A DNA stretch of 64,000 nt from CALLVY01 sp937899855 (GCA_039820405.1 JBCBQC010000007.1:1-64000), one strand, 5' to 3'; positions 46,440 through 55,395 are shown, numbered from the stretch's first letter. Translations and numbers: made by a program. Notes: generated by a model not told the origin, from the sequence alone.

Positions 46440-48383
46440 TCAATCCGTGCCAACCACCAGTGGGATCGGCGCCAAAGCAAACTCTCGGGCCTCAAGCTGA
46501 AGCAAGTACTGCCCCGCAGTCAGCCGGCTGACGTCGATGGCCAACTTGTTAAAGCCCCGGTCGATCGACAGGTCTCGGCTTAGTACCTGGCTGCCGTCTA
46601 CCGCGTAGAGCTGAACCGTAGCGGCGGTATTGATCGTCGAAGTCAGTACCACGTTGGCATCGTAAATGGCGGGGTTGGGATAAAGCTTAAAATGGCTCAC
46701 CAACTGGCGATTCAGGGTCACCGAACGCACGTCACTAAAGGCAAAGGTATCGTCCAGGTCTACCGATCGGAGTCGGTAGTAAGAAGTGCCCAGCAGTGGC
46801 TCTTCGTCCAGAAGCTCGTAGGATTGGAAACTGCTGCTTTCTCCCCGCGCCGCCACCCGGCCCAGGTACTCAAAGTCGCTACCGTCCTTGCTGCGCTCCA
46901 CCTCAAAGTAATCACTGTTCACCTCGCTCGACGTGCTCCATTGCAGCAATACCACCTTGTCTTCAATGACCTCGGCCTCAAAGGTCGTCAGTACCACGGG
47001 CAACGAGACGGCCGGGCCAATATAGCAGGTGGGATCCACCACCTGACCGGCATCGATGAGATCGCTTGCTTTGGCAAAGGGATCGAACATCGCCTCACTC
47101 AGGATAACCTCCGCCGCACCGAGCCAGTCCTGCAACAGAGATTTGAATACGCTGCGGTAGTCGAGTTGGAGGTTTTCGGCAAAATTGCCATTGGCCGTCA
47201 GGTTGCTCAAATCGAGGTTGGTACCACTGACCCCCGGATTGACCGACGAACCAAACAGAAACATCGGTGCCAAATTGCCGTGATCGGTACCAAAGCTGCC
47301 GTTTTGAGTAGCCCGTCGACCAAACTCGGAGAAGGTGCTGGTCACTACCTTAGATTCCAAGCCCAGACTGCTCAGGTCATCGTGAAAGGCCTGGATCGAA
47401 TCAAAGACGTCGGTCAATAAATTGGCGTGGGTCCCCAGGTGGGAGCTACCGCCTTGGACTTGGTTGGCGTGGTTGTCGAACCCCCCTTTGTGGACCATAA
47501 AGATTTTGGTGGTGCTGCCGCCGGCCAGCAGACGGGCCACGGTGCGCAGTTGTCCACCGAGGCTGGAGTTGGGATAGGTCGTCGAGGAATTATTACCCGC
47601 ATTGTAGACGTCGGTGATGCGTTCGCCGTAGGCATTGGTACTGTTTTCCACCTCCATGATGTACTGGATTTCGTCGCCGTATTCGGAATCGAGCACGGTG
47701 GCGTGGGGGGCGGTACCCAGGCCATTGAGTAGGCCAAAGAGGTTGGCGGGGTTTTGCCCCGTGAGGTTGGTAGCTACGAACAATTGGTCGTGGTTGTGGA
47801 GGCCCAGCGAGGGTTTGGTATCACCCAGTTGGATGCCGAGCGGATCGGGAAACTGGGGGGTGGGATTGCCGGAGATACTGGGGAAGGCCGCCTCCAAATA
47901 ACGTCCCATCCAGCCGCTGGTGATGTTGAAATTCGCCGGACTGCCGTCGCCACCGGACAGCCAGAGATCGGTCGATTTGAAGTGGGATTGGTTGAAGGAG
48001 GGATAGCCAATGCCCTGGAGGACCCGCGCCTGGCCCCCATCGTACATGTCCTTGAAGGCCGTCATCGCCGGGTGCAGCCCCACCTGATCGGCCAGGGCCA
48101 AGCCACTATCCAGGTTGATGAGACCATTGGCGCCCGCCTCGGGCAGAGCGATGTCGGGGCGGAGGCCCTGGTAAACCCCGTACTGGTTGATCGGTACCAG
48201 GGTATTGAGGCCATCGTTGCCGCCCTTGAGGAATACGATGACCAGTACGCGCTCGTCGATGCCCTGGCAGTTGAGCAATTGGAGCATGGAGGGGCTGGCG
48301 AAGGGACTGACTGCCAGACCGTTGAGAACGAGGGGAGCCGAAGACAAACGGCCTATATTTTTGAGAAAGTTGCGTCTTTTCAT
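46440..48383 (-). CDS. DUF1501 secreted protein with Tat-like signal and T9SS sorting domain
   Basis: A 647-residue protein. It opens with KRRNFLKN, a twin-arginine (Tat) motif, and a moderately hydrophobic stretch (SAPLVLNGLAVSPFASP). Residues about 40-450 form a DUF1501 domain (VIVFLKGGNDGLNTLVPI, YPSFNQSHFKSTDLWLSG, IFMVHKGGFDNHANQ, STFSEFGRRATQNGSFGTDHG), a family of the alkaline phosphatase/sulfatase superfamily with no established activity. A fibronectin-like region (ALLQWSTSSEVNSDYFEVERSKDG) and a type A T9SS domain (FKLYPNPAIYDANVVL..) follow. If both signals work, it would be folded before export by Tat and then pass through T9SS. It is 35 bases downstream of the DUF1800 gene, its usual partner. 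Confidence 0.85.
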   Translation of the reverse strand: MKRRNFLKNIGRLSSAPLVLNGLAVSPFASPSMLQLLNCQGIDERVLVIVFLKGGNDGLNTLVPINQYGVYQGLRPDIALPEAGANGLINLDSGLALADQVGLHPAMTAFKDMYDGGQARVLQGIGYPSFNQSHFKSTDLWLSGGDGSPANFNITSGWMGRYLEAAFPSISGNPTPQFPDPLGIQLGDTKPSLGLHNHDQLFVATNLTGQNPANLFGLLNGLGTAPHATVLDSEYGDEIQYIMEVENSTNAYGERITDVYNAGNNSSTTYPNSSLGGQLRTVARLLAGGSTTKIFMVHKGGFDNHANQVQGGSSHLGTHANLLTDVFDSIQAFHDDLSSLGLESKVVTSTFSEFGRRATQNGSFGTDHGNLAPMFLFGSSVNPGVSGTNLDLSNLTANGNFAENLQLDYRSVFKSLLQDWLGAAEVILSEAMFDPFAKASDLIDAGQVVDPTCYIGPAVSLPVVLTTFEAEVIEDKVVLLQWSTSSEVNSDYFEVERSKDGSDFEYLGRVAARGESSSFQSYELLDEEPLLGTSYYRLRSVDLDDTFAFSDVRSVTLNRQLVSHFKLYPNPAIYDANVVLTSTINTAATVQLYAVDGSQVLSRDLSIDRGFNKLAIDVSRLTAGQYLLQLEAREFALAPIPLVVGTD

Positions 48384-48418
48384 ATCGACTAGGTTGAGGT
48401 GGAGTGGAGGAATGGGGC

Positions 48419-50062
48419 TTACATCAATTGGTATTCCTGCGAAGAAAGCAGTGCCGTAAAGAGGCGTTCCAGGGGGATTTTGACCGACGAATCGTCACCG
48501 GTATTTTGGTAATTGATCCATTCGAAACGCCAATTGATCAAAGACAGATCGTCGAGGAATACATCATTGAGGAAATAGCTGAATCGATCCGTAGCCGGAG
48601 CTAGGGGCAGGAGGTAATCGGTCAGCTTGGTCACGATTTCCAGCCCGTCGGTCGGATCGCTAATCAGGCCCGAGTTGTCCACGTAATCCACCATATCGAG
48701 CTCTACCCCGCCGTTGTCACCACCGGCGAGGACGCGTTCGCCCTCCAACAGCATTTCCGCCAGCTTGTAGCGAGCGATGAGGGTACTGCCGTTGAACCAG
48801 TTTTCAGAAAAATTGGGTTCTTGGTAATACGCCGGATAACCCGCCACGGAATCCGGTCGGTGCAGCGTCATGCCGGCCTGGAGCAAGATGATGTCGATGA
48901 CCGAGCGTTTGTACCAATTCCAGTAGTGGTCTTCGGCCATGGTTTGGGCATCGGGAATGACGATCTCGAAAAAGCTGAGGGTATGCAGTAAATTGTCGAG
49001 GGGGGATTTGAGGATGGCACCAAGAATCTCGTCGTCGGCTACCAGGTCGTCGCGGTCGAAGAAATGCTGGCTTTTGAGTAATTGCTGGAGACAGGGGGTG
49101 AGCTCGTAGTTGTTGTCGTACAGGGTCTGCGCCAGGGGGGTGATGATGTCGGTTTCGACTTCGGCACTGATTTGATTGCTTACGAAGTAGCGGTAGAGCT
49201 TGCGGCAAATGTTTTTGGCCGTGGCCATTTGCGCAAAGACCATCTCCACAAAATCGTCGAGCTCCCGGTACATATCGGCCTCATTTACGGCCCCGGTGAT
49301 GGTTTGGCCGCCGAAGGCGGAGCTAAAGGTCTTGTCCGTCGTATCGTGACGGAAGTAGCGGGCCCGACCAAACTGCATCTCGATCGTGGCGTCCCAGTAG
49401 GCGGGATCGCCCCCGAGGGGACGATTGGTCTGCTGAAAACCGGACAGCAATTTGGAGGCGGCCAGGATATCGGCTTCTTGGTAGTAGGTATAATCACCCG
49501 GGCCGATTTGGGGCCCCTTGCCAATCGTAAACAATTCAAAAAATTCCCGCGCGTAATTTTCGTTGGGATTGGTATCGGTGTTGGAAGTCCCATCCAGATA
49601 GCGGAGCATCATATTGTCGACCGTCATCTTATTGGCCAGGGTTTTGAAATTGCCCACCGCAAAGTAGCGCAGCAAACGGAGGTAGTCGAAGTACTGCCGG
49701 GAGGGGCCGCTACCGTAGGACACCACGAAATTGGCGTGGAGGAAAAACTCCATTTTGTGGGCAATCGAAGGATCCTGGAGCGCCTCGTGGACCCACCAAG
49801 CCGCAATGTAGTGTTTGCGCCGAAAATCGCCGACGTTTCCGGGATCCGTGCCCGAATTGATCCAGGCTTGGAGGTTGTCTTTGTCGATGGGTTCCGACAT
49901 TTGGGGAGGGGGAATGGTGAACAGAGCGTCAACGGCATCGGCGGCGCTCATGCCGGTAAATGTGTCGATGCGGGAGGGGGTGATCAAATAGGAGCAACGT
50001 CGTAAAAGGTGAGCCGCTTGTTTTGCCGAAAGCGGATCACTGTACGGTAGAAGTGAAGCCAT
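48419..50062 (-). CDS. DUF1800 family protein, partner of DUF1501
   Basis: A 547-residue protein of the DUF1800 family: AAHLLRRCSYLITPSRID at the start, ISRIDTF, then NWKREHYIAAWW-type (VGDFRRKHYIAAWWVHEAL), MEFFLHANFVVS, MLRYLDGTSNTDTNPNENYAREFFELFTIG and KNICRKLYRYFVSNQI. It is almost always encoded next to DUF1501 proteins and the pair is presumed to act together outside the cell, with unknown chemistry. No signal peptide is visible after the ATG at 50062 (MASLLPYSDPLSAKQAAHLL). It could be carried out by its Tat-dependent partner or be cytoplasmic. It is the first gene of the pair. Confidence 0.82.
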   Translation of the reverse strand: MASLLPYSDPLSAKQAAHLLRRCSYLITPSRIDTFTGMSAADAVDALFTIPPPQMSEPIDKDNLQAWINSGTDPGNVGDFRRKHYIAAWWVHEALQDPSIAHKMEFFLHANFVVSYGSGPSRQYFDYLRLLRYFAVGNFKTLANKMTVDNMMLRYLDGTSNTDTNPNENYAREFFELFTIGKGPQIGPGDYTYYQEADILAASKLLSGFQQTNRPLGGDPAYWDATIEMQFGRARYFRHDTTDKTFSSAFGGQTITGAVNEADMYRELDDFVEMVFAQMATAKNICRKLYRYFVSNQISAEVETDIITPLAQTLYDNNYELTPCLQQLLKSQHFFDRDDLVADDEILGAILKSPLDNLLHTLSFFEIVIPDAQTMAEDHYWNWYKRSVIDIILLQAGMTLHRPDSVAGYPAYYQEPNFSENWFNGSTLIARYKLAEMLLEGERVLAGGDNGGVELDMVDYVDNSGLISDPTDGLEIVTKLTDYLLPLAPATDRFSYFLNDVFLDDLSLINWRFEWINYQNTGDDSSVKIPLERLFTALLSSQEYQLM

Positions 50063-50385
50063 GAAAAACGGATTTATTCCCCGATCGGAAGTACCGTCGG
50101 AGGGGTATAACAATTCACGATAAATACGCTTACGTTGGATCGCGATCCCAAAATGGATCTCTTTTTTGGCAGGTGGGCTTGCTCGCTGTACTGGTCATTC
50201 GTCCCGCCGAATGTTTTGGCTCCGGCGGCGAAACCGGGTTTTAGGGGGTTCTACACATGTAGTCGCAATCAACGAATGTTTGGTTGCATCGTGATGAAGT
50301 TAATTTTTTTTTGGCAAAGAAAGCCAATGGCGAGATAAAAACTTCCCAAAGATGGAGTGAGCGATGTAAAAAAGGCTGAACTGCG
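50063..50385. other. intergenic region between the B12 operon and DUF1800, no gene seen
   Basis: I see no coding sequence here. It contains the promoter of the DUF1800/DUF1501 pair, which I could not pin down, and the end of the B12 operon transcript. A stem ttggc-aaagaaa-gccaa lies near 50314-50330, preceded by a T run on the plus strand, but its orientation does not fit a terminator for either neighbour. Confidence 0.5.
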
Positions 50386-50952
50386 TCAAACCTTGCGGAT
50401 AATCCTAGTGCGCCCGGGCGTTGGGGAGAGTTCAAACTGGAGGATTTCTCCAAAGCCGATGGGCAGTCGGAACAGGTGAACCAGCGGAATGTCGAGCAGG
50501 TAGCTCCAGGCACAACGAATGATGCCCGCGTGCGCGATCAATAGGACGCGCTCCGCATCCGACTCCCCCAGCTCCGTCAAGAAGTCGGCAAAGCGATCGT
50601 ACAGGGCTTGGAACGATTCTCCCCCCGGCGGCGCCTGCCGGACAAAATCGGCCATCCAGCCATTGAGCTCCTCCGGTGGCAAGGCCTTCCATTCCGTTCC
50701 CTCCCAATCCCCAAAACTGAGCTCGATCAGGCGCTCCTCGACCGTATACGTTTCGATACCCAAGGCGGCAGCCAAGCGCCGACATCGGGACAGCGGACTG
50801 CAATACACCCGGTCAAAAGTATCCAGCGGCAATTGCTCGCGGTAAGGCAAATAATCTTCCTCAAAAGTGGGCGCCAAATCAACATCCAATTGGCCGTAAC
50901 AAACGGACCGACCCACCGCAACCGGAGTATGACGAATCAAATATATTTCCAT
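50386..50952 (-). CDS. cobC: histidine phosphatase, probable alpha-ribazole phosphatase
   Basis: A 188-residue member of the histidine phosphatase superfamily with all hallmarks: LIRHTPV (the phosphorylated His), CYGQLDV, the second Arg in CSPLSRC, GDWEGTEW and LIAHAGIIR. The short length and the B12 genes upstream point to CobC, which removes the phosphate from adenosylcobalamin-5'-phosphate or alpha-ribazole-5'-phosphate. It overlaps cobS by 16 bases and is the last gene of the operon. Identification as CobC rests on context as much as on sequence. Confidence 0.82.
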   Translation of the reverse strand: MEIYLIRHTPVAVGRSVCYGQLDVDLAPTFEEDYLPYREQLPLDTFDRVYCSPLSRCRRLAAALGIETYTVEERLIELSFGDWEGTEWKALPPEELNGWMADFVRQAPPGGESFQALYDRFADFLTELGESDAERVLLIAHAGIIRCAWSYLLDIPLVHLFRLPIGFGEILQFELSPTPGRTRIIRKV

Positions 50953-51713
50953 AGTGCCAAGATAGCGAGATAAAACAATACTTCGGCCACTTGCTGGGTA
51001 GCCCCCAGACAATCGCCCGTATACCCCCCAATATTTTTTTGAAAAATCCGCCCCAAATACCCCTTTCCCAAATAAGCAATCGGTAGGGCCACCACCAGTA
51101 GCGGATGCGGCAGCAGTACCAGGGGCAAGATCATAAACAACGCACTGTAAGCCATCTCACCATCGCTAAAGCGTTCGCTGGCCACGGGCTTGACCTTGCT
51201 CTTGGCCGGATCCTGAACGTAAGCGTGGGTCTGTACAAAAGTGGAGGCCACCCAACGGCTCGTACTGTGCCCGTTGAGTAGGATCAAGCCCCAGTAGATT
51301 CCCACCAGACCAGCCAACTCCACCAGCACCAAGCCCTTGAGTACCAGCAGCAGGCCCATCCCAATGACCCCGTAAGCGCCCACCCGGCTGTCCTTCATGA
51401 TCGTCAGGATTTGCTCGGCGGTCCACCCTCCCCCAAAGCCATCGCACACGTCGGCAAAGCCATCCTCGTGAAAAGCGCCCGTAACCCATACCGTGCTGGC
51501 CATGGATAGTACGACCGCGATACTCGACGGCAGCACCCACTGGGCCAGGGAGTAGACCAGAGCCCCGATACCGCCCACAATCCAACCGATCAGGGGAAAG
51601 TATTTGCGGGATTTTTGCAGGTATTCCGCACTGTGATCCACCCAGGATGGACAGGGAATCCGGGTAAAAAACATCAGGGCGGTAAAGAAATAGCGAATTT
51701 CGCGACGCAGCAT
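50937..51713 (-). CDS. cobS: adenosylcobinamide-GDP ribazoletransferase
   Basis: A 258-residue membrane enzyme that joins adenosylcobinamide-GDP to alpha-ribazole (or its phosphate), the last step of the nucleotide loop. It has the family pattern FFTRIPCPSW at the start, FPLIGWIVGGIGAL, VTGAFHEDGFADVCDGFGGGW (with the acidic, probably metal-binding cluster) and MKDSRVGAYGVIGM. Five to six transmembrane segments are predicted. The start lies 3 bases after cobT, and the end overlaps the phosphatase gene by 16 bases. Confidence 0.93.
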   Translation of the reverse strand: MLRREIRYFFTALMFFTRIPCPSWVDHSAEYLQKSRKYFPLIGWIVGGIGALVYSLAQWVLPSSIAVVLSMASTVWVTGAFHEDGFADVCDGFGGGWTAEQILTIMKDSRVGAYGVIGMGLLLVLKGLVLVELAGLVGIYWGLILLNGHSTSRWVASTFVQTHAYVQDPAKSKVKPVASERFSDGEMAYSALFMILPLVLLPHPLLVVALPIAYLGKGYLGRIFQKNIGGYTGDCLGATQQVAEVLFYLAILALWKYI

Positions 51714-51716
51714 GGC

Positions 51717-52724
51717 TTAGGATTTGGAGCTGACCCCCGCCTCGGCGAAACTGGCCATCTCGTTGAGAAATGCACAGGCACTCTGGAGCAAGGGGTAGGC
51801 CAAGGCACAGCCCGTTCCCTCGCCCAAGCGCAGGTGGAGGCGCAGGAGGGGTTCGCCCCCCAGAGCCGCCAGCAATCGGCCGTGGGCCCGTTCGTCCGAC
51901 AAGTGGCAGAAGACGGCGCGGTCGATCAGTTGGGGTTCAATCCGTTGGGCAACCAAAAACACCGCCGTAGCAATAAACCCATCCACCAGCAGGAGTCGGT
52001 CGCCGCGGCCAGCGGCCAGCATGGCCCCACACATCTGAGCCATCTCAAAGCCTCCAAACGTACGCAAGACTTCCCGGGGATCGGTCAGTGGAGGATGTTG
52101 CGCCCGGGCCCGCTCCAGAAGGTCCAGCTTGTTTTGAACTTGGGCATCATTCAGCCCCGTTCCCCGACCCACGCAATCCGCCAGGGGCAAATCGAGCAAA
52201 ACGGCCATCAGTAAGGAAGCCGCCGAGGTATTGCCAATTCCCATTTCCCCAAAGCCCAGGACGTTGTTTTCCGGCGCTACGTACTCGTCCACGACTTGCG
52301 CTCCGAGGGCCAGGCACCGATCCAACTGCTCCGTACTCATCGCGGGGCCTTCCAAAAAGGAGCGGGTCCCCGGGGCTATTTTATGATCGATGAGCTGGGG
52401 GTGGGGAGGAAAATCAAACTGTACGCCCGCATCGACGATGTGGAGCGCAATGTCGTGCTGTCGGGCAAAAACGTTGATGGCGGCCCCGCCGCTCAGGAAG
52501 TTGAGCACCATCTGGTGGGTAACCTCCGGGGGGTAGGCACTCACGCCAGCCCGCGCAATGCCGTGATCACCCGCAAAGACCAGCATGCTGGGCGTACGCA
52601 GTTGGGGCGTCAGGCTTTGCTGGACCCACGCCACTCGAAAAGCCAGGTCCTCCAATTGCCCCAGTGCTCCGAGGGGCTTGGTTTTCTGGTCGATCTTTTC
52701 CTGAAGTTTTTCGGTAAAATTCAT
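51717..52724 (-). CDS. cobT: nicotinate-nucleotide:dimethylbenzimidazole phosphoribosyltransferase
   Basis: A 335-residue cytoplasmic enzyme that activates dimethylbenzimidazole or another base to alpha-ribotide for the lower ligand. It opens with KIDQKTKPLGALGQLEDLA, then VFAGDHGIARAGVSAYPPEVTHQM, NVLGFGEMGIGNTSAASLL and near the end LHLRLGEGTGCALAYPLLQSACAFL with the catalytic glutamate. Length and motifs are normal. cobS begins 3 bases after its stop. Confidence 0.94.
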   Translation of the reverse strand: MNFTEKLQEKIDQKTKPLGALGQLEDLAFRVAWVQQSLTPQLRTPSMLVFAGDHGIARAGVSAYPPEVTHQMVLNFLSGGAAINVFARQHDIALHIVDAGVQFDFPPHPQLIDHKIAPGTRSFLEGPAMSTEQLDRCLALGAQVVDEYVAPENNVLGFGEMGIGNTSAASLLMAVLLDLPLADCVGRGTGLNDAQVQNKLDLLERARAQHPPLTDPREVLRTFGGFEMAQMCGAMLAAGRGDRLLLVDGFIATAVFLVAQRIEPQLIDRAVFCHLSDERAHGRLLAALGGEPLLRLHLRLGEGTGCALAYPLLQSACAFLNEMASFAEAGVSSKS

Positions 52725-52754
52725 AGTTGTTGCTTAAGTCGCCGGGGGCGATGC

Positions 52755-53489
52755 TTAGGAGTGATTCGGCTTGGCAAGTTGGATGTCGCAATACCAAAAG
52801 CCGTATTCTCGGGGCCCCTCCGGATCGTCACTAGCGGGCGCGGGATAGGTACGGTACACCACCTCACCGGGGCTAAAAGCAAGCGGGTATTCGAAAATGG
52901 GGCCATCGTAACAAAAGGTGTGGAACTCGCCGTTTTCTCCACAGGGATCCACTCCTGCGGGAAGGTCTGCCAAAAATTGCTCATCCACGGGGCGCCCACA
53001 AAAAGTACGGGGCAGTTGCTGGGCATTGCAACAAACCACGACGGCGCGAAAGCCGAGGGCGATAAAATCCAGCAGGAGCTGCCGGGTATCTTTTTTCCAA
53101 AGGGGAAAGCAGGGCTTCAGACCGAGTGGCCGCAATTGTGCTTCCCGGTACTGGCGCAGGTCTTCGAGAAAAATATCGCCAAAAACGCTGTACTCCAGTC
53201 CTTCCGCACGCAGCTGCTGCCCCTTTTCCCGCATGATACGATCGTAGTCTTCCATGCTGGGCGTGGCCCCCAAAGCCACCGTTTCCAGCGGCAGGCCAAT
53301 GGCTTGGGCCTGGGCTTCCAGAACCCGCCGGGGCAGCCCGTGCATCGTCACTCGGTCGTACTCCTTATTGACGGCCGTCAGCAATTTTTCCACCACCACT
53401 TCCCCAGCTTGCCGCAGCGTGTACAGCGCCAAACTGGCGTCTTTACCACTGCTCCAGTTGAGGTAAGCACGGGATTTAGGGTTGGGCAT
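52755..53489 (-). CDS. Dph6/DUF71-type ATP pyrophosphatase in the B12 operon
   Basis: A 244-residue PP-loop ATPase of the Dph6 (DUF71, COG2102) family. The phosphate loop SSGKDASLAL is at about 13-22, with LLTAVNKEYDRVTMHGLPRRVLEAQAQAIGLP and, later, YSVFGDIFLEDLRQYRE and GENGEFHTFCYDGPIF, typical of the family. In archaea and eukaryotes Dph6 amidates diphthine, but bacteria lack diphthamide. A B12-linked subgroup of this family has been proposed from genome context to act in corrinoid salvage or amidation; the exact reaction is not settled. The gene overlaps the receptor gene upstream by 14 bases and precedes cobT by 30, so it belongs to the operon and is under riboswitch control. Confidence 0.85.
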   Translation of the reverse strand: MPNPKSRAYLNWSSGKDASLALYTLRQAGEVVVEKLLTAVNKEYDRVTMHGLPRRVLEAQAQAIGLPLETVALGATPSMEDYDRIMREKGQQLRAEGLEYSVFGDIFLEDLRQYREAQLRPLGLKPCFPLWKKDTRQLLLDFIALGFRAVVVCCNAQQLPRTFCGRPVDEQFLADLPAGVDPCGENGEFHTFCYDGPIFEYPLAFSPGEVVYRTYPAPASDDPEGPREYGFWYCDIQLAKPNHS

Positions 53490-55395
53490 CGCTAGGTTTT
53501 TGGGTAAAGGAAAGCCGAAATCCCAATTGGAAGTGGATCCCGGGCATGGGGCGGCGCTCGACGATAAAATAGTCGACGTCCCAGAGATTGTTGAGGTTAC
53601 AATAAGCTTGGGCCCGGTAGCGCCCCAGCTGAGTGCGGTACTGGAGCCGCAGTCGACCCACTTGGTAGCTGGGGAGGTCTTCGTTGACGGCGCGGGTGGG
53701 CCCCTGGTAGTGCTGGCCGTAGGTCAGCTCCCAGTCGCGCCAGCCCAGTGTCGCTTGGGCGAAGGCCTGGTGAATGGGATTGTAGATCAATTGCTGGCCC
53801 GCCTCGATGCGCGGCCGGTCCAGACTCACCTGATTGGTAGAACGAATGTGATCGTAGCCCAGGGCAATGCGACCGCGCCACGGACCCCGCTGGTGAGTCA
53901 GGGAAAAGCGGGGTTCGATTCCCCTACTCCACACCCGTGCGATGTTGTTGGCCGACCAGAAGCTTTGCCCCTCCAACTGGGCCCACAGGATCCAATTTTC
54001 GATATTCCGATTGAAGGCCGTAACGGAAAAGCGCCATTGCCAGCGCCGCTTTTCGACCGCGTAATCCATTCCCAATTCCTGACTCCAGCCCGACTCGGGC
54101 AACAAATCGGGATCGCCTCCCGGGCGCCAAAAACGGCTGTTGAAAGTAGGAAGTCGGTAGTTGCGACTGACCTTCCCCCGTAGTTTCCACCCCTTGGCCA
54201 AACGGTACTCCACCCCCAAGGCCGGCACCGTAGGCACCCAGCGATCGGACACCATTTCCTGACGCAGGCTAAACTGCCCCCGCCAACGCTTGCTTTCGTA
54301 GCGCCAAGAAGCAAAAAGGGCCATTTTGTATTCCGACGGAACCTCCTCCCCGTAACCCCCCGACCAAGCCTCGGTACGGCTGTGGGTATTGCCAAGCAGC
54401 AAACGATGCCGCCCCCAATTCCACTGCCCCGTCGCCTCCGCCAGATAAGTCCGAAACCGACTGAGCGATTCGATCGACATAAAGTCGTCGTTGAAATCCA
54501 GGTGCTCTTCAAAATAGGCCGCCTTGATCCGCCACATTCCCCGACGGGTGATCTGCCGGTAGTCGAGCATCAGCCGGGTGGCACGATCCTCCTGCCGAGC
54601 CTCACTGCGGGTTTGTACATTGGTGGGGGGAATATCCCGATCGGATTGCTGCCACCAAAGGTGGGCCGCCAGGCGGCCGTTTTTACTCACCCGCCAGTAG
54701 ACGTCCTGTAGGAGGTATTGCTGATCCAGATGGGCGTTGGTCTGCTGGCGCTCGGGTAGGTTCTCCGCGACGAAATAGAAAAAATCATTGCGGGCCTCCC
54801 GGTGTAAGAACCGCGTCTGGCTTTGCAGTTTGGCTCCCCCCAAGCCCAGGGCCACCTCCTGCTGAAAATGTCCAAAACTGCCCGCTTCACTACCCACCTG
54901 CGCCCACCATCCCGGTGCCACCGGCGCCTCCTGACTCAAATTGAGCACCCCTCCGATGGCTCCACTGCCCCACAGCGCAGCGTTGCCCCCCCGCGTCAAC
55001 GAAACGGAGGATAAGCCCGCCAGTGGCAGCAAGGACAGGTCCAACTGCCCCAGCATCGGACTCTGAATCGGCAAGCCATTCCAGGTAATCAAGGTATGCT
55101 CGGCACTGCCCCCCCGAATCGAGGAAGTGGCCAGGCTGCCCAGGCCGTAGCTTTTGACGTAAATGCCCGCTTCGTTGGCCAGTAGCTCCGCCAAATTGCT
55201 CGACGATAGCTTGGCCAGCTCCCGACTGGTCCACTCCCCATAGCTACTCCCTACGGTTTGGCTGCGGATACGTTGTGCCGTAATCTCGGCGGCGGGCAGC
55301 GGTAAGATACTGTCTACGACCACTTGCCCCCGGAGGGAATCGCCGGGATGCACCAGTAAAAGAAAGAGGGTCAAATACCCAAAAATAGATTGCAT
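53476..55395 (-). CDS. TonB-dependent corrinoid receptor, BtuB-like
   Basis: A 639-residue outer-membrane receptor that would import cobalamin or other corrinoids with TonB energy. After the signal peptide (MQSIFGYLTLFLLLVHPGDSLRG) comes a plug domain (LAELLANEAGIYVKSYGLGSLATSSIRGGSAEHTLITWNGLPIQS, SVSLTRGGNAALWGSGAIGGVLNLS) and a 22-strand-type barrel ending LGFRLSFTQKP. The smaller size than SusC-type receptors fits BtuB. The role is supported by the cobalamin riboswitch in front and the cob genes behind. The ATG at 55395 begins the signal peptide; the frame runs 60 residues further upstream, but that part is the riboswitch. It overlaps the ATP-pyrophosphatase gene by 14 bases. Confidence 0.85.
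   Translation of the reverse strand: MQSIFGYLTLFLLLVHPGDSLRGQVVVDSILPLPAAEITAQRIRSQTVGSSYGEWTSRELAKLSSSNLAELLANEAGIYVKSYGLGSLATSSIRGGSAEHTLITWNGLPIQSPMLGQLDLSLLPLAGLSSVSLTRGGNAALWGSGAIGGVLNLSQEAPVAPGWWAQVGSEAGSFGHFQQEVALGLGGAKLQSQTRFLHREARNDFFYFVAENLPERQQTNAHLDQQYLLQDVYWRVSKNGRLAAHLWWQQSDRDIPPTNVQTRSEARQEDRATRLMLDYRQITRRGMWRIKAAYFEEHLDFNDDFMSIESLSRFRTYLAEATGQWNWGRHRLLLGNTHSRTEAWSGGYGEEVPSEYKMALFASWRYESKRWRGQFSLRQEMVSDRWVPTVPALGVEYRLAKGWKLRGKVSRNYRLPTFNSRFWRPGGDPDLLPESGWSQELGMDYAVEKRRWQWRFSVTAFNRNIENWILWAQLEGQSFWSANNIARVWSRGIEPRFSLTHQRGPWRGRIALGYDHIRSTNQVSLDRPRIEAGQQLIYNPIHQAFAQATLGWRDWELTYGQHYQGPTRAVNEDLPSYQVGRLRLQYRTQLGRYRAQAYCNLNNLWDVDYFIVERRPMPGIHFQLGFRLSFTQKPSDAQP

Noticed and set aside
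50314..50330. hairpin ttggc..gccaa with T run as terminator of the B12 operon
   Set aside because: The T run precedes the hairpin on the plus strand and becomes an A run after it on the minus strand, so it does not fit a terminator in either direction.
52296..53495. 399-residue plus-strand frame opposite cobT and the DUF71 gene
   Set aside because: Antisense to two clear enzymes with intact motifs; no domain of its own.
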